From Nodularia spumigena CCY9414 (GTDB lineage Bacteria; Cyanobacteriota; Cyanobacteriia; Cyanobacteriales; Nostocaceae): DNA of 64,000 nt. A model generated the notes under the pieces. That model did not search any database. It worked only from the letters and a program-made list of their open reading frames with translations, and was not told the origin of the DNA. Positions within the stretch are counted from its first letter, which is position 1, and each line of letters begins with the position of its first letter. The stretch spans positions 660,297 to 724,296 of the forward strand of contig NZ_CP007203.1 in assembly GCF_000340565.2 (NCBI RefSeq). Reading direction: 5' to 3'. Shown here piece by piece: positions 34,801-43,772 of this stretch. The position numbers were made by a program, and so were the translations under genes.

Positions 34801-37725
34801 ACCCATACGCTCCAGACCCACAAAGGCATAGGTGCGTCCGTCGATTTCACCAATAGTCACCCCTTCCGGTTCGGGGCCTTTATTATCGCTGCGGCCTTCA
34901 AAGTTGGTTTCGCTGTGGTTAGAGTTGAAATTGTCAGGGAACCGCGCGGCTGTGATTCGCTCAAAGTCAGATCCACTGTCATAGACCAGATTTCCTTCAG
35001 TATCCCAGATACCGAAAGAGCGTCCACCAAAGGCGTATAGCTCGTTGTAAGCTAGGGTTGAGGTCAGTTGTCCGCGAATTTCACCCCCAGGGTTGCCCTC
35101 AGTGTGGACATTGAAGTACAAATTCACCTGATCATCAATGCTGGCATCGACTAAGGTAGGGATAAATTCACTCAAAGACTTGTTAGCTGGGTCACTTTCC
35201 CGCCAGATGCCTTTAAGGGTAGTAGAACCATCCTGATTAATGGTGAAGCTCAGTTCCGGGTCTTGGTTGGGGCTTAAAATTCCAAAGACTACAGAACCAT
35301 TTTCCCCTGCTGCGGCTTCATGTAAGTGCAGCATAGTCACATCATCAGCAGTGGTATCAGGGGTTTGGGGATCTAATCCTAAAATCGAGCCAAAGTCCAG
35401 ACCCTCGACGGTCAACTCGTAGCTCAGAGCGGTGCGGTCTTCGTTCAGCTTCAGAACAGCACTACCACTAGCTTCAGTGGTGACAGGAACCGTTTCCTGA
35501 GAGCCGGTGAGGTCGGACTTAAAGAAGACCCCATCACTAATACCATTGACGGTGGTGACTGTCAGACGACCCAAATTTGCATCAGCTTGCAGTTCACGGG
35601 CGTGGGGGAAGGCATCGCGGTCGAGTACCAAGTCCTTTACCCTAGCCTCTTCGCTGAATCCGTCGTAGTCGCGAGCATCCCCTTCGTTGGCAGTGACGAT
35701 GTAGGTCTGACCGTTAATTTCGGTGATAGCAATTCCATCTGGGTGGTATGTACCATACAGATTAGGATAGTTGGTGATGTTGATAGCCCCATCGCGATCG
35801 CTCCCATCCAGAGGATTATTTACACTGCGTAGGTCAATCAATCCCAAGACTGAAGGGCCAGCCTCAAAGTCATTATCGTTGAGGACAGCAATAGTATTGG
35901 CATCAATTAAAGCCAATCCTTCGGGTTTATCCACCAAATCATAGCCAATCTTGGCTAAATCCACTTCTAAAGTTTTACCTACGGGATTAATACCCAAGGC
36001 TTGTAGTTCTGTGGCAGATAAGCTGTCAAAGGTGGCATCAGCAGGTAGTGTGCCGGCATCCACAGTCATCAAATTGGTGGCTTCTGCTAAGTTAATGCGG
36101 AAGACATTTTTAATGGAATCACGACCGGCTATTGAGTCTCGCTCAATTACTAAAAATTCGCCGGTACCGTCTCCCAGGGAAACTGCATCGCCAATTTTAT
36201 CACTTTGACCACCTTCTAGTACGTAGAGGTATTCACCTGTAGCGGTGGAGGTAGCTACATCCAACTCTACAATGCGAATTACTTCTGAGTTGCGAGAGTT
36301 GGGGTTGTTTAAAGGACTTTGCACAAAGGCAAAAACCTTACCATCTTGGTAGGCTAGCCCCTCAAAGCCTCGATTATCTCTGCTTAGAGCGTATTCGGCA
36401 GGTAGAACTTCTGAACCAAATGTGCCTACAGGTTGTCCAGCACTTGCAGCAGTACCCTCAGCTACAAAACGATTGATTAAAATACCGTTAGTGTCAAAGT
36501 GGTAAATGGCGGGGCGATATTCGTCTACTAGCCAATAACTGCCATCCTCTGTACGCAACACCCCTTCAAAATCAGCGCCGTAGGGGTCGAAGTCCAACAC
36601 AGTTCCATCGGGAGCAATGGGGGTTAAACCATTGTCATCACCCTGTATATTAGGCAAGCGGGTGACAGGGGTTGTACCATCCTCGCGGAACAGTTGCACA
36701 CGCTCGGTAACAGTGATTTGGCGACTGTTGCGGTCTAGCTCAAAGCGGACGATTTCTGTGGGTGCATCGGCAAAGGGAAACACCCGTGCATCATTGCTAC
36801 CATCTCCTGTAGTATCCCTGGTGCTGGAGGGATTGCGATCGGGTACGCCAATAAATTGCAGATTTCCCGACTCGGTGAAGCTTTCAAAGAACATCCCAGA
36901 CAAGCCACCCAGTAAAATCTCCCCACTGATAGCAGGTTCTACGCTAGTAGTACCATCAAAGGCAGGTAGGGTGGTGCGGTCAAAGGTAAATAACTCCACA
37001 CCGTGGGACTTATAGCCAAGGGGTAAAATATCTGTAACTGTGCCAGACTCAATATCTACTACCGCAATGGCGTTATTCTCTTGCAGGGCTACATAGGCTG
37101 TACGAGAATCACTAGAAACTACAATGTATTCTGGCTCTACATCCTGAGCTACAGTAGCATTGGGTCCAAAGATCCGCACTCCAGCAGCAATTAAGGCTTC
37201 TTTCTGCTCATTAAAGCCTGTGAAGTCGGCGGTGGTGACATTGGCTTGAGTCAGGTTAGCAACGCCGCCGGAAATATCAATAATGCTGACAGAACCCTCT
37301 GGATCGATGGTGTAATCATCGTTAGGTTCCCCTTCGTTACCTACCAGTATTTTGGTGCCGTCGGGGGTAAACAGCAACATATCAGGTAAGGCTCCCACGG
37401 TGACAGCATTTAGGAAATTACCATCCGTGTCGAAGAATACCACGCTGCCGGGATCTGTAGCCACAACATTATCAATAGCTACTGCCACGATGCCATTTAA
37501 CACCGCTACACTGTTGGCAGTTGACCCATAGGCAGATGGATCAAGGGAAAACAGCTTGGTAGGGTTTGTAGGGTCACTAATATCTAGCACATCTACTGCC
37601 GGAGTGCTGGCATTGACTACAAACAGTCGTTGAGTTTGTGGATCATGGACGACTATTTCAGCAGCGCTATCATCAAAGATGGCAGTTTCGTAGGTTCCAA
37701 TGGGATTCAGTTGAATTTTAGACAT
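31870..37725 (-). CDS. Giant secreted multidomain phosphatase/nucleotidase with RTX tail
   Basis: 1951 residues from the ATG at 37,725; codons upstream come from GGGTGTAGG repeat DNA. Order by rough residue: choice-of-anchor-I beta-propeller (1-245), phytase-like esterase domain (245-525, FEGVLRTEDGSYWLVDEYRP), more propeller, an inserted CHRD domain (735-890, LHLHEAAAGENGSVVFGIL), then 5'-nucleotidase with LFHFADQEAG (near 1050), GNHEFDLGT (near 1140), LAHMQQLAIEQELASRL and NGGGIRNNIG (near 1458), and RTX repeats from 1708. No Sec signal; type I secretion is expected. A phosphorus-scavenging role is inferred. I saw no clear Pho box upstream. Confidence 0.87.
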   Translation of the reverse strand: MSKIQLNPIGTYETAIFDDSAAEIVVHDPQTQRLFVVNASTPAVDVLDISDPTNPTKLFSLDPSAYGSTANSVAVLNGIVAVAIDNVVATDPGSVVFFDTDGNFLNAVTVGALPDMLLFTPDGTKILVGNEGEPNDDYTIDPEGSVSIIDISGGVANLTQANVTTADFTGFNEQKEALIAAGVRIFGPNATVAQDVEPEYIVVSSDSRTAYVALQENNAIAVVDIESGTVTDILPLGYKSHGVELFTFDRTTLPAFDGTTSVEPAISGEILLGGLSGMFFESFTESGNLQFIGVPDRNPSSTRDTTGDGSNDARVFPFADAPTEIVRFELDRNSRQITVTERVQLFREDGTTPVTRLPNIQGDDNGLTPIAPDGTVLDFDPYGADFEGVLRTEDGSYWLVDEYRPAIYHFDTNGILINRFVAEGTAASAGQPVGTFGSEVLPAEYALSRDNRGFEGLAYQDGKVFAFVQSPLNNPNSRNSEVIRIVELDVATSTATGEYLYVLEGGQSDKIGDAVSLGDGTGEFLVIERDSIAGRDSIKNVFRINLAEATNLMTVDAGTLPADATFDSLSATELQALGINPVGKTLEVDLAKIGYDLVDKPEGLALIDANTIAVLNDNDFEAGPSVLGLIDLRSVNNPLDGSDRDGAINITNYPNLYGTYHPDGIAITEINGQTYIVTANEGDARDYDGFSEEARVKDLVLDRDAFPHARELQADANLGRLTVTTVNGISDGVFFKSDLTGSQETVPVTTEASGSAVLKLNEDRTALSYELTVEGLDFGSILGLDPQTPDTTADDVTMLHLHEAAAGENGSVVFGILSPNQDPELSFTINQDGSTTLKGIWRESDPANKSLSEFIPTLVDASIDDQVNLYFNVHTEGNPGGEIRGQLTSTLAYNELYAFGGRSFGIWDTEGNLVYDSGSDFERITAARFPDNFNSNHSETNFEGRSDNKGPEPEGVTIGEIDGRTYAFVGLERMGGVMTYDITNPAEAFFVDYTNNRDFSEASDSGLAGDLGAEGIIFISAEDSPNGQPLLVVGNEVSGTTTLFEIAPAPFTLQLFHFADQEAGISAFEDAPRFSAVLNALKAEDIDQDGVSGFDNTLILSSGDAIIPGLFFNASESVYGGRGRGDILIQNALGVQAIAFGNHEFDLGTEVVRDLIAGDAEDNFPGTAFPYLSSNLDFSTDSNLADLVVPDAQAPEPNSIAASVVIDVNGEKIGVVGATTPTLPVISSPGDVTVNPQPFDGNPTSAQLDALAAEIQADVDALLAANPDINKVVVLAHMQQLAIEQELASRLSDVDIIVAGGSNTRLLDETDRLRAGDTNQGTYPIFTTDADGNPVAVVNTDGNYKYLGRLVIDFDDNGVIIPDSYDSAISGAYATDAQGVADLGAEALVDPQIQAIVDNLRDVVVQQESNFFGISEVFLNGDRNSVRRQETNLGNLTADANLALAQEVDSDVVISLKNGGGIRNNIGRVVVPTGSTGEVETLPNEAVTDADGNIVKPEGGISENDIANALSFNNGLTLVTVTATELLALVEHAVASSTSDDSTTPGSFPQIAGFSFSFDLSREPGNRVLSLAIEDETGKDLDVVVQAGEIVGDANRTFRMVTLNFLAGGGDGYPFPQGDSANRVDLAQADDAPRTGNASFAADGTEQDALAEYLFDNFLNTPFSEADTPREFDQRLQNLAFRADTVIDPEPLTVFSGTPGTDELMLTSAQSGFTAFTGDGDDDVDASQASPAQIYGGRGNDTILVGSETYASGGDGDDTLILGAQGAAGGSVLDGGKGNDSLLVIEAAESNILLGAADNDNLQVAEGSGQMLFGGSSNDVLRSSADGNNRLYGGSGDDTLYSTVGDRLFGGDGDDSLYAGQGGNNFLWGGAGADNFWLVVSGSLPDASNVVKDFELGIDRIGMGGITSNQVSFLSQNGDTLIQIGGTDVALLEGVNQNQFNVNDPNQFIFA

Positions 37726-39060
37726 AGTAGGTTTAGAAGAATCAAAATTGCTAAAAACAGGGTCACGAATAGGGTGTAGGGGGTAGGGTGTAGGGAAGAC
37801 GGTATTGGTCGAGGCTTGGAACTTACTCAAAAGTGATCCAATGTTTGGGCGTTATCTAAGAAAATGTACGTATATATTTGATGTCCAGGTAACTTATCAA
37901 TTAGTCACGATATGCCCTTTCACCCCTGGATGGTGTAGAATTCACACTGATCTTTTGTGAAAACAGGAAAATATACGTAATTTAAGCAACAGTCACATTT
38001 GAAATCCTGAGACGGCCAAGATTTCACGTCAAGAAGTATTAGGGATAACCTGTAGTCAATTTCCAAACTTTGGTGTGAACAAAGAATTTTCTTCTTCATT
38101 CCCAGCACCCAATACCCCAGAATCATCCCTAAAAAGGCTTCTTTGTGTAGGTGAAAAAGTTGTTCATAAATCTTTAAGAATTGCTATAACGACTCGTATA
38201 TAATGCAATTTCAAAGTTAAGGAATTATTATTTAATGATTAATAAATCTTTAAAAGTATCTTTTTTACCACTCCAGTAGTCCACCAAGGGAACTTTGCAG
38301 AGTTAGAGCAAGTCCTAAGTTGACAATTTCATAGACAAAACTATACTTATATTGACAAAAATCAATATATATTTTAGGAAAAAATCAACTACTTGATATA
38401 TAATACGGTGATATCAAGTATTGAATTGAGACTATTGCCGACGCGAAAACCAAGCAATGATGGTGGTAGTCTTTTTCAGAAACTTAATTGGAACACAATC
38501 GCGTCTGGCTAAGGCGTGAAAGTCTACTGAGGGATAACTGCTCCCATGCTCCCGTTGAAGTAGAAAGTAAAGTCTAGTTTTGTCTAGGTTTTATATAGCA
38601 GGGTGTGTAAAAAGTAATTTGTGAAAATAGGGAACAGGGTTTTGAGGATTTATCTTGGCGAAAATATCTGACTATGCAATCAATGCATAACTTTTCATCT
38701 TCACAAGCTTTATTCCTTGCACCTTTTTAACTTTTCAGGTGATTTACACCCTTGATGGATAACGGTTTCACCTTTATTCAGCAAGCCCTAATTAATGAGG
38801 TTGGCACTCCCCGGCGTGAACGCACGGGGATTCTAGTTTCACAATAATTTCTCGCTTTCAGTGTTTGAATATCCGGATTATTCTGGATGAATTATCTAGT
38901 TTTCCCAAAAAAATAGTTAGCTAACTGAATGATATTTGATTTACTATTGCTGTATAACGCTAATGTTGTCCGTAAAAATTGCTATTAAAGCCGATATTTG
39001 TGCAGCGCCATGACGCAATCCTCAACACCTGTTAAACAGAATTTACACAAAAGTCAAGTT
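37726..39060. other. 1.3-kb gene-free region with possible IS605-type remnants
   Basis: No supported gene. Two parts look structured. 38,430-38,590 reads GCCGACGCGAAAACCAAGCA, then GGTGGTAGTC, then ATGCTCCCGTTGAAGTAG and AAAGTCTAGTTTTGTCTAGG, reminiscent of the region after TnpB genes. 38,806-38,832 is a hairpin CCCCGGCGTGAACGCACGGGG, like IS200/IS605 right ends read on the minus strand. No TnpB frame is present. The promoter of the giant RTX gene should lie in 37,730-38,150. Confidence 0.35.
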
Positions 39061-39936
39061 CTAATTATTACTTAAATAGCTGTATTTTTTGACTCGTTCC
39101 ACAAAAGACCTGACCCATTGCATATATTCATCACCAGCCACAATCGCTGTATCATTATGATCTGCTGCTGGCACCAAAAACAGTTTTTTCGGTTCGGGAG
39201 TAGCGTGATAAAGTTTTTGGCTCATGAAAGATGGCACAGTTGTATCAGCAGTACCATGAATAAACAACACTGGTATTTTTAACTGCGGGACTTTTTTAAT
39301 TGATTCAAAGCGCTGCGTCAAAAGCAAATTGACCGGAAAAATCCGAAACAAGTTCCGGTAAGCCACCATATCCTGGATAGAAGTAAAAGAACTTTCCACA
39401 ATCAAACCAGCAGCTTCTGGGTGTTTGAGAGCCAAATCAATAGCGATCGCACCCCCCATAGAATGGCCATAAATAAAAATTTCACCCGGCGGAATCTGCT
39501 GATCTTGTACCAAGTAATTCCACGCTAAGACTGCATCCTGATAAACCCGCTTTTCGTTAGGAAAGTCACCTTCACTGCGACCATACCCGCGATAATCAAT
39601 CAGCAGCACAGAAAATCCTTGTTGATGAAACCGATTAGCATGACCAACATTTGCACCTACATTGATGGCGTTACCATGCAGATACAGCAAAACATGAGCA
39701 TCTGGTTGTGGGGATTTAATCCACCAACCGTGAATCAGTTTCGTTTCACCATCGCTGTTTATAGGTAACCAGACATCCTCGTATGAGAGATTAAAAACCT
39801 CTGGTGTTCTTTCAATCACACTAGAGGGAAAGAAAATAAACTGATGCTGCTTCACAAACAGAAGTAGACAAATGGCTAAGTAGGCGATGACAACAAATAT
39901 TCCTACCGTCAGTAGCACCTTGAAACTCAATGACAT
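39061..39936 (-). CDS. Membrane-anchored alpha/beta hydrolase
   Basis: 291 residues. An N-terminal hydrophobic segment (VLLTVGIFVVIAYLAICLLL) anchors the protein. The hydrolase core shows LLYLHGNAINVGANVGHANR (oxyanion region), DYRGYGRSEG, the nucleophile elbow YGHSMGGAIAI, the acid in FIHGTADTTVPSFMS, and the His in VPAADHNDT. This is the ABHD13/BEM46-like family, with a complete triad. Substrate is unknown; a lipid or peptide ester at the membrane is plausible. It is a single gene with an empty 1.3-kb region behind it. Confidence 0.88.
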   Translation of the reverse strand: MSLSFKVLLTVGIFVVIAYLAICLLLFVKQHQFIFFPSSVIERTPEVFNLSYEDVWLPINSDGETKLIHGWWIKSPQPDAHVLLYLHGNAINVGANVGHANRFHQQGFSVLLIDYRGYGRSEGDFPNEKRVYQDAVLAWNYLVQDQQIPPGEIFIYGHSMGGAIAIDLALKHPEAAGLIVESSFTSIQDMVAYRNLFRIFPVNLLLTQRFESIKKVPQLKIPVLFIHGTADTTVPSFMSQKLYHATPEPKKLFLVPAADHNDTAIVAGDEYMQWVRSFVERVKKYSYLSNN

Positions 39937-40267
39937 TGAAAATTGGGGTTTGTTGAAATTTAACTACTTGAGTTTATACTTTAACAAATATTTATAATGG
40001 CAGAAATAAATATCAACCTAGTCAGGTTGGGTAATTTACCATAAAAATCGAACTTATCCACCGATTTTAAGTAGTTTCACCCTTAAATATGGGAATAATA
40101 TTTGATTTTTCACAGAGAATGACAGTGGATTAGGCGCACAAGAGCAGATGATCAAGAGCAAAATTTGCTCTGATTGCAACCTAACCCAGCGATATAGAAT
40201 TTCCTAGTCTGCTAGGTACTATATTATCTGTGTTTATCTGTGTTTAGGGTTCACCAAAAAATAAATT

Positions 40268-40359
40268 AGGACTTACGCACAAATTAGGGAATAACGAACC
40301 ACACCAGACACAGAGGACACAGAGGAATAAGGGTTTGAGAGAGTTTTTGCGTAAGTTCT
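40268..40359. mobile_element. GGACTTACGCA MITE, copy D
   Basis: 92 bp from AGGACTTACGCA to TGCGTAAGTTCT (one mismatch in the right end). The interior shares AACGAACCACA, CACAGAGGA and AGGGTTTGAGAG with copy B. It lies in the 492-nt gap between the hydrolase and gatA, which holds no gene. Confidence 0.82.
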
Positions 40360-40428
40360 GATTAATTGCAAGTCCCTTATCTGTGGTCGAATAATTCCTC
40401 TAGTACCGATGGAAGTAGTCGCAATACC

Positions 40429-41886
40429 TCAAATTCGCGGCTTATTGACAAGCCAACTAGTAGATTGCTCATAAGCATAAGCTACCTGAAATAGTTGATC
40501 TTCTCGCAGCACCTGGCCAATGAGCTGCATTCCAATGGGTAAGCCTTGTTGATCAAAACCGCAAGGTATACTTAAGCCCGGTAAACCTGCCAGATTTACG
40601 GGAATAGTCATCAAGTCATTTAAGTACATACTCAGAGGATCACTAACTTTTTCTCCTGTCTTAAATGCTGTGGTGGGAGCAGTAGGAGAAACTAAAACAT
40701 CAACCATCTTAAACGCTTTTTCAAAGTCTTGCTTAATCAAAGTCCGGATTTTCTGCGCCTTCAGATAGTATGCGTCATAATAGCCAGCCGAAAGAGCGTA
40801 AGTGCCAATCATAATTCGGCGTTTAACTTCTGTACCAAAACCAGTGGAACGGGTACGAGTATACATAGATAGCAGATTATCGGCATCCTCAGCCCGGAAG
40901 CCGTATTTTACACCATCGTAACGAGCCAGATTGGCTGATGCTTCCGATGGCGCAATGATGTAGTAACTAGGTACGCCATAGCGGAAATTGGGACAGGAAA
41001 TGATATGAACCTCGGCTCCCAAACTTTGTAAGACATCTAAGGCTTTAGTAACAGCTTGTTCCACCACAGAGTCCAAACCATTCCCAAAAGTTTCTTTAAT
41101 CACGCCAATTCGCAGCTTTCCTCTAGCTCTGAGGTCTGGTTTTAAGCTGGAGACGTAGTTGGGGATTTCCACTTTTAGGCTAGTAGAGTCTTTGGGATCG
41201 TAACCTGCGATCGCATTCAATACTATAGCCGCATCTTCCACTGTGCGTCCAAATGGTCCAATTTGATCCAAAGATGAAGCATAAGCAATCAAACCATAGC
41301 GAGACACCAGCCCGTAAGTTGGCTTCATTCCCACCACACCACAAAAAGCCGCAGGTTGTCGAATAGAACCGCCCGTATCCGTACCCAGAGACACAACACA
41401 TTCCCCAGCCGCCACCGCCGCCGCCGAACCCCCTGAAGAACCACCAGGAACCCGTGATAAATCCCAAGGATTATTAGTAATTTGGTAGGCAGAATTTTCT
41501 GTAGAACTACCCATACCAAATTCATCTAGATTGGTTTTGCCAATCATTACAGCCCCGGCATCAATCAACTTTTGTGTCACAGTTGATTCATAAGGCGGCA
41601 CAAAATTCTCTAAAATTCGCGAAGCGCAAGTAGTAGGAATCCCCTGAGTACACAAATTGTCTTTAATGCCGATAGGAATCCCCGCCAGTAGTCCTATTTC
41701 TTCACCAGCAGCGATTTTGGCATCCACAGCACGAGCCTGCGCTAACGCCTTCTCTGTCGTTACGTGTAAGAAACTGTGTAATTTCGGTTCTAAGGCTTGA
41801 ATACGGTCTAAAGCTTCTTGGGTAATTTCAACAGCAGAACATTCTTTTTTAATTAATTGTTCATGCAACTCGCGGATGGATGCCAT
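40429..41886 (-). CDS. gatA: Glutamyl/aspartyl-tRNA amidotransferase subunit A
   Basis: 485 residues, normal for GatA. Catalytic Lys in [16 protein letters not shown], amidase signature [17 protein letters not shown] with the cis-Ser and nucleophile in [17 protein letters not shown], then [20 protein letters not shown] and the C-terminal [20 protein letters not shown]. With GatB and GatC it converts Glu-tRNA(Gln), and often Asp-tRNA(Asn), to the amidated form. gatB and gatC are not in the window, as usual in cyanobacteria where the genes are scattered. Confidence 0.95.
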   Translation of the reverse strand: MASIRELHEQLIKKECSAVEITQEALDRIQALEPKLHSFLHVTTEKALAQARAVDAKIAAGEEIGLLAGIPIGIKDNLCTQGIPTTCASRILENFVPPYESTVTQKLIDAGAVMIGKTNLDEFGMGSSTENSAYQITNNPWDLSRVPGGSSGGSAAAVAAGECVVSLGTDTGGSIRQPAAFCGVVGMKPTYGLVSRYGLIAYASSLDQIGPFGRTVEDAAIVLNAIAGYDPKDSTSLKVEIPNYVSSLKPDLRARGKLRIGVIKETFGNGLDSVVEQAVTKALDVLQSLGAEVHIISCPNFRYGVPSYYIIAPSEASANLARYDGVKYGFRAEDADNLLSMYTRTRSTGFGTEVKRRIMIGTYALSAGYYDAYYLKAQKIRTLIKQDFEKAFKMVDVLVSPTAPTTAFKTGEKVSDPLSMYLNDLMTIPVNLAGLPGLSIPCGFDQQGLPIGMQLIGQVLREDQLFQVAYAYEQSTSWLVNKPRI

Positions 41887-41942
41887 GATTGCTCTCTTTA
41901 TGACTCAAGTCATTGATTTTAGTATATTTTCCAGGGTAATGG

Positions 41943-42054
41943 GTATTACCGCTTCGCGGAAGTCAAAAGTCAAAAGTCAAAAGTCAAAAGGCTTTTATTT
42001 TGGAATTTTGAACTTTTTGCAATAGTTATGCTTATTTACGCCGTGCTGTACTAG
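41943..42054. mobile_element. MITE-like element, GTACTAG end, copy 2
   Basis: 112 bp matching 9413-9523 in layout: GTATTACCGC left end, four AAGTCAA heptamers, AT-rich middle, CTTATTTACGCCGTGCT, right end GTACTAG (42,048-42,054). The left end has diverged from CTAGTAC. Confidence 0.6.
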
Positions 42055-42155
42055 GGAATCTCAAGAGTTTGGGCGAAAAAAATTTTGCTAGTTTTCCGGA
42101 ATTGTCTGGGCTGCGGTGGTATTACTTATCAGTACGGCGATTTATACAGAACTTC

Positions 42156-42222
42156 TATAACTCATCGGGGAACATATCCCCACCTCCTGAATCAGAAGCC
42201 CGGTTATTATGACCGGGTTTTT
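42156..42222 (+). ncRNA. Candidate small RNA ending in a strong terminator
   Basis: A -10-like TATAAC (42,156-42,161) is followed by the stem GGGGAACATATCCCC (from 42,167), an unpaired CACCTCCTGAATCAGAAG, and the terminator below. The predicted transcript of about 57 nt has no coding frame and no upstream gene on this strand. Size and layout recall the cyanobacterial Yfr2-type RNAs, but I cannot confirm the family; no clear -35 is visible. Confidence 0.45.
42199..42222 (+). terminator. Rho-independent terminator
   Basis: CCCGGT (42,199-42,204), loop TATTATG, ACCGGG (42,212-42,217), then TTTTT. It has no coding gene upstream on its strand, which is why I infer a small RNA. Confidence 0.8.
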
Positions 42223-42303
42223 GTATGAGATGCTCTCTCTAGGCAGAAACATTACACCCAAAGTATTAGCTAGATTAGCATTAAACTATCTTAAGGTCAG
42301 TTC

Positions 42304-43134
42304 ATGGAAGATTTAGTGCTAATTGCTGGTGCTACTGGTGGCGTAGGACAACTTGTCACAGCCAACTTGCTAGAGAAAGGGATGAAAGTGCGTATCCTCA
42401 CCCGCAACGCCGCCAAAGCCGCAAAAATGTTTAATGAAAAGGTAGAAATTGCCGTTGGTGACATCCGCGATATCACTACACTCGCCCCAGCCATTCAGGA
42501 TATTAACTATATTATCTGTTGTACTGGAACTACTGCCTTTCCTTCCCAGAGATGGGAATTTGAACCCAAACCCAACTTATTAGAATGGGGAAGAATTTTA
42601 ATTGACTCAGAATATCGCGATCGCACAGCCAAGAATAACCCCCCAAAAGTAGATGCGGAAGGTGTCAGCAACTTAGTATCAGTAGCACCTCCCCAGCTAA
42701 AACGCTTCGTTTTCGTCTCTTCAGTGGGAATTCACCGCAAAGATCAACCACCTTTTAATATTCTCAACGCCTTTGGTGTACTTGATGCCAAAGAAAAAGG
42801 AGAGCAAGCCATCATCAGTTCTGGAATACCCTATACAATTATTCGTCCAGGACGCTTAATTGATGGTCCTTACACATCCTACGACCTCAACACCTTACTC
42901 AAAGCCAAAACAGGCGGAAAACAGGGCGTAATAGTAGAAAATGGCGACCAACTTGCAGGAGACGCTAGCCGCATAGACGTAGCTGCTGCGTGTGTAGAAT
43001 CTATTTTTCACCCATCCACAGCCAACAAAGCCTTTAATTTAGTCAACAAAGGAGCAAGACCGCCTGTAATAGACTGGGAAACAATTTTTTCTCAGCTTAG
43101 TCAGACTTCTAGCTCTGATTCCGTAGCATACTAA
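42304..43134 (+). CDS. NAD(P)-binding atypical SDR
   Basis: 276 residues. LVLIAGATGGVGQLVTANLL is the glycine-rich nucleotide site (GATGGVG), VRILTRN the strand-2 region that usually selects NADP, VGDIRD, IICCTGTTAFPS, and RFVFVSSVGI followed by YTIIRPGRLIDGP. The family is the NmrA/Tic62/Ycf39-like atypical SDRs common in cyanobacteria and plastids. Specific reaction unknown; redox sensing or assembly roles are known for relatives. It follows the candidate sRNA by 81 nt. Confidence 0.85.
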   Translation: MEDLVLIAGATGGVGQLVTANLLEKGMKVRILTRNAAKAAKMFNEKVEIAVGDIRDITTLAPAIQDINYIICCTGTTAFPSQRWEFEPKPNLLEWGRILIDSEYRDRTAKNNPPKVDAEGVSNLVSVAPPQLKRFVFVSSVGIHRKDQPPFNILNAFGVLDAKEKGEQAIISSGIPYTIIRPGRLIDGPYTSYDLNTLLKAKTGGKQGVIVENGDQLAGDASRIDVAAACVESIFHPSTANKAFNLVNKGARPPVIDWETIFSQLSQTSSSDSVAY

Positions 43135-43178
43135 TATCCCAAACCTAAAATCACAGCATTTCCCATTTGGATAATGTG

Positions 43179-43211
43179 CTTGACATTGAAGTCAAGTATA
43201 AGGTCTAGCAT
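43179..43211 (+). promoter_or_regulatory. MerR-type promoter/operator before thioredoxin-like gene
   Basis: TTGACA at 43,180-43,185 and TAGCAT at 43,206-43,211 are 20 bp apart, the over-long spacing typical of MerR-activated promoters. The spacer contains the dyad CTTGAC-ATTGAA-GTCAAG (43,179-43,196). A merR-family gene follows at 43,773. Confidence 0.6.
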
Positions 43212-43241
43212 GGTATTAGAGTTTAGAAAAAGAAGTTTAAT

Positions 43242-43514
43242 ATGTCCAAGCGTTTAGTTGAAGTCTTTACCGCAGGTTGCCCCTTATGTGATGAAACTGT
43301 CAAATTAGTCAGAGAGTTAGCCTGTCCTAACTGCGAAATACAAATTTACGATTTGCATTCAGAATCTGACACCAAATCTTACCAAGAAAAGGCATCTCAG
43401 TACGGCGTTTATCGTGTTCCCTCTGTTGTTGTTAATGGCAAACTAGCTGAGTGTTGTCAGCAAAAACCAGTTTCCCGCGAAGCACTGATAGCTGCTGGTA
43501 TCGGACAAGGATAA
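43242..43514 (+). CDS. Thioredoxin/glutaredoxin-like small redox protein
   Basis: 90 residues with FTAGCPLCDETVKLVRELAC as first strand and CxxC active site, then QIYDLHSESDTKSYQEKASQ, the cis-Pro motif YRVPSVVVNGKLA, and a second Cys pair ECCQQ. The extra CPNC and CC suggest metal or disulfide handling beyond plain thioredoxin activity. A MerR-type promoter precedes it and a merR gene follows by 258 nt, so metal- or redox-induced expression is likely. Confidence 0.8.
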   Translation: MSKRLVEVFTAGCPLCDETVKLVRELACPNCEIQIYDLHSESDTKSYQEKASQYGVYRVPSVVVNGKLAECCQQKPVSREALIAAGIGQG

Positions 43515-43772
43515 AGCATTTGGGGGAGGGTCAAAAGAAGCAGGGGAGCAGGGAGCAGGGAGCAAGGGAGAAGACTGAGATGGAGCTTGTACTCCGCCCC
43601 AGTCCAAGCACCCTAAAAGGCTTGTACTGAGCTTGTCGAAGTGGCGGGTAAGAGTACCCCTGCTCCGCTTTGCTCCGCGCAGAGGGTTCGGGCTTGTTCC
43701 CCCTGCTCCCTGCCCCCTGCCCCTCTGCCTCTTCGGTAATTATCTCTCCCTCTCACGCTCTCAGGAGGCAAA

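Noticed and set aside
37920-38126. 68-residue minus-strand frame upstream of the giant RTX gene
   Set aside because: No ribosome site, no recognisable motif, and AT-rich intergenic composition.
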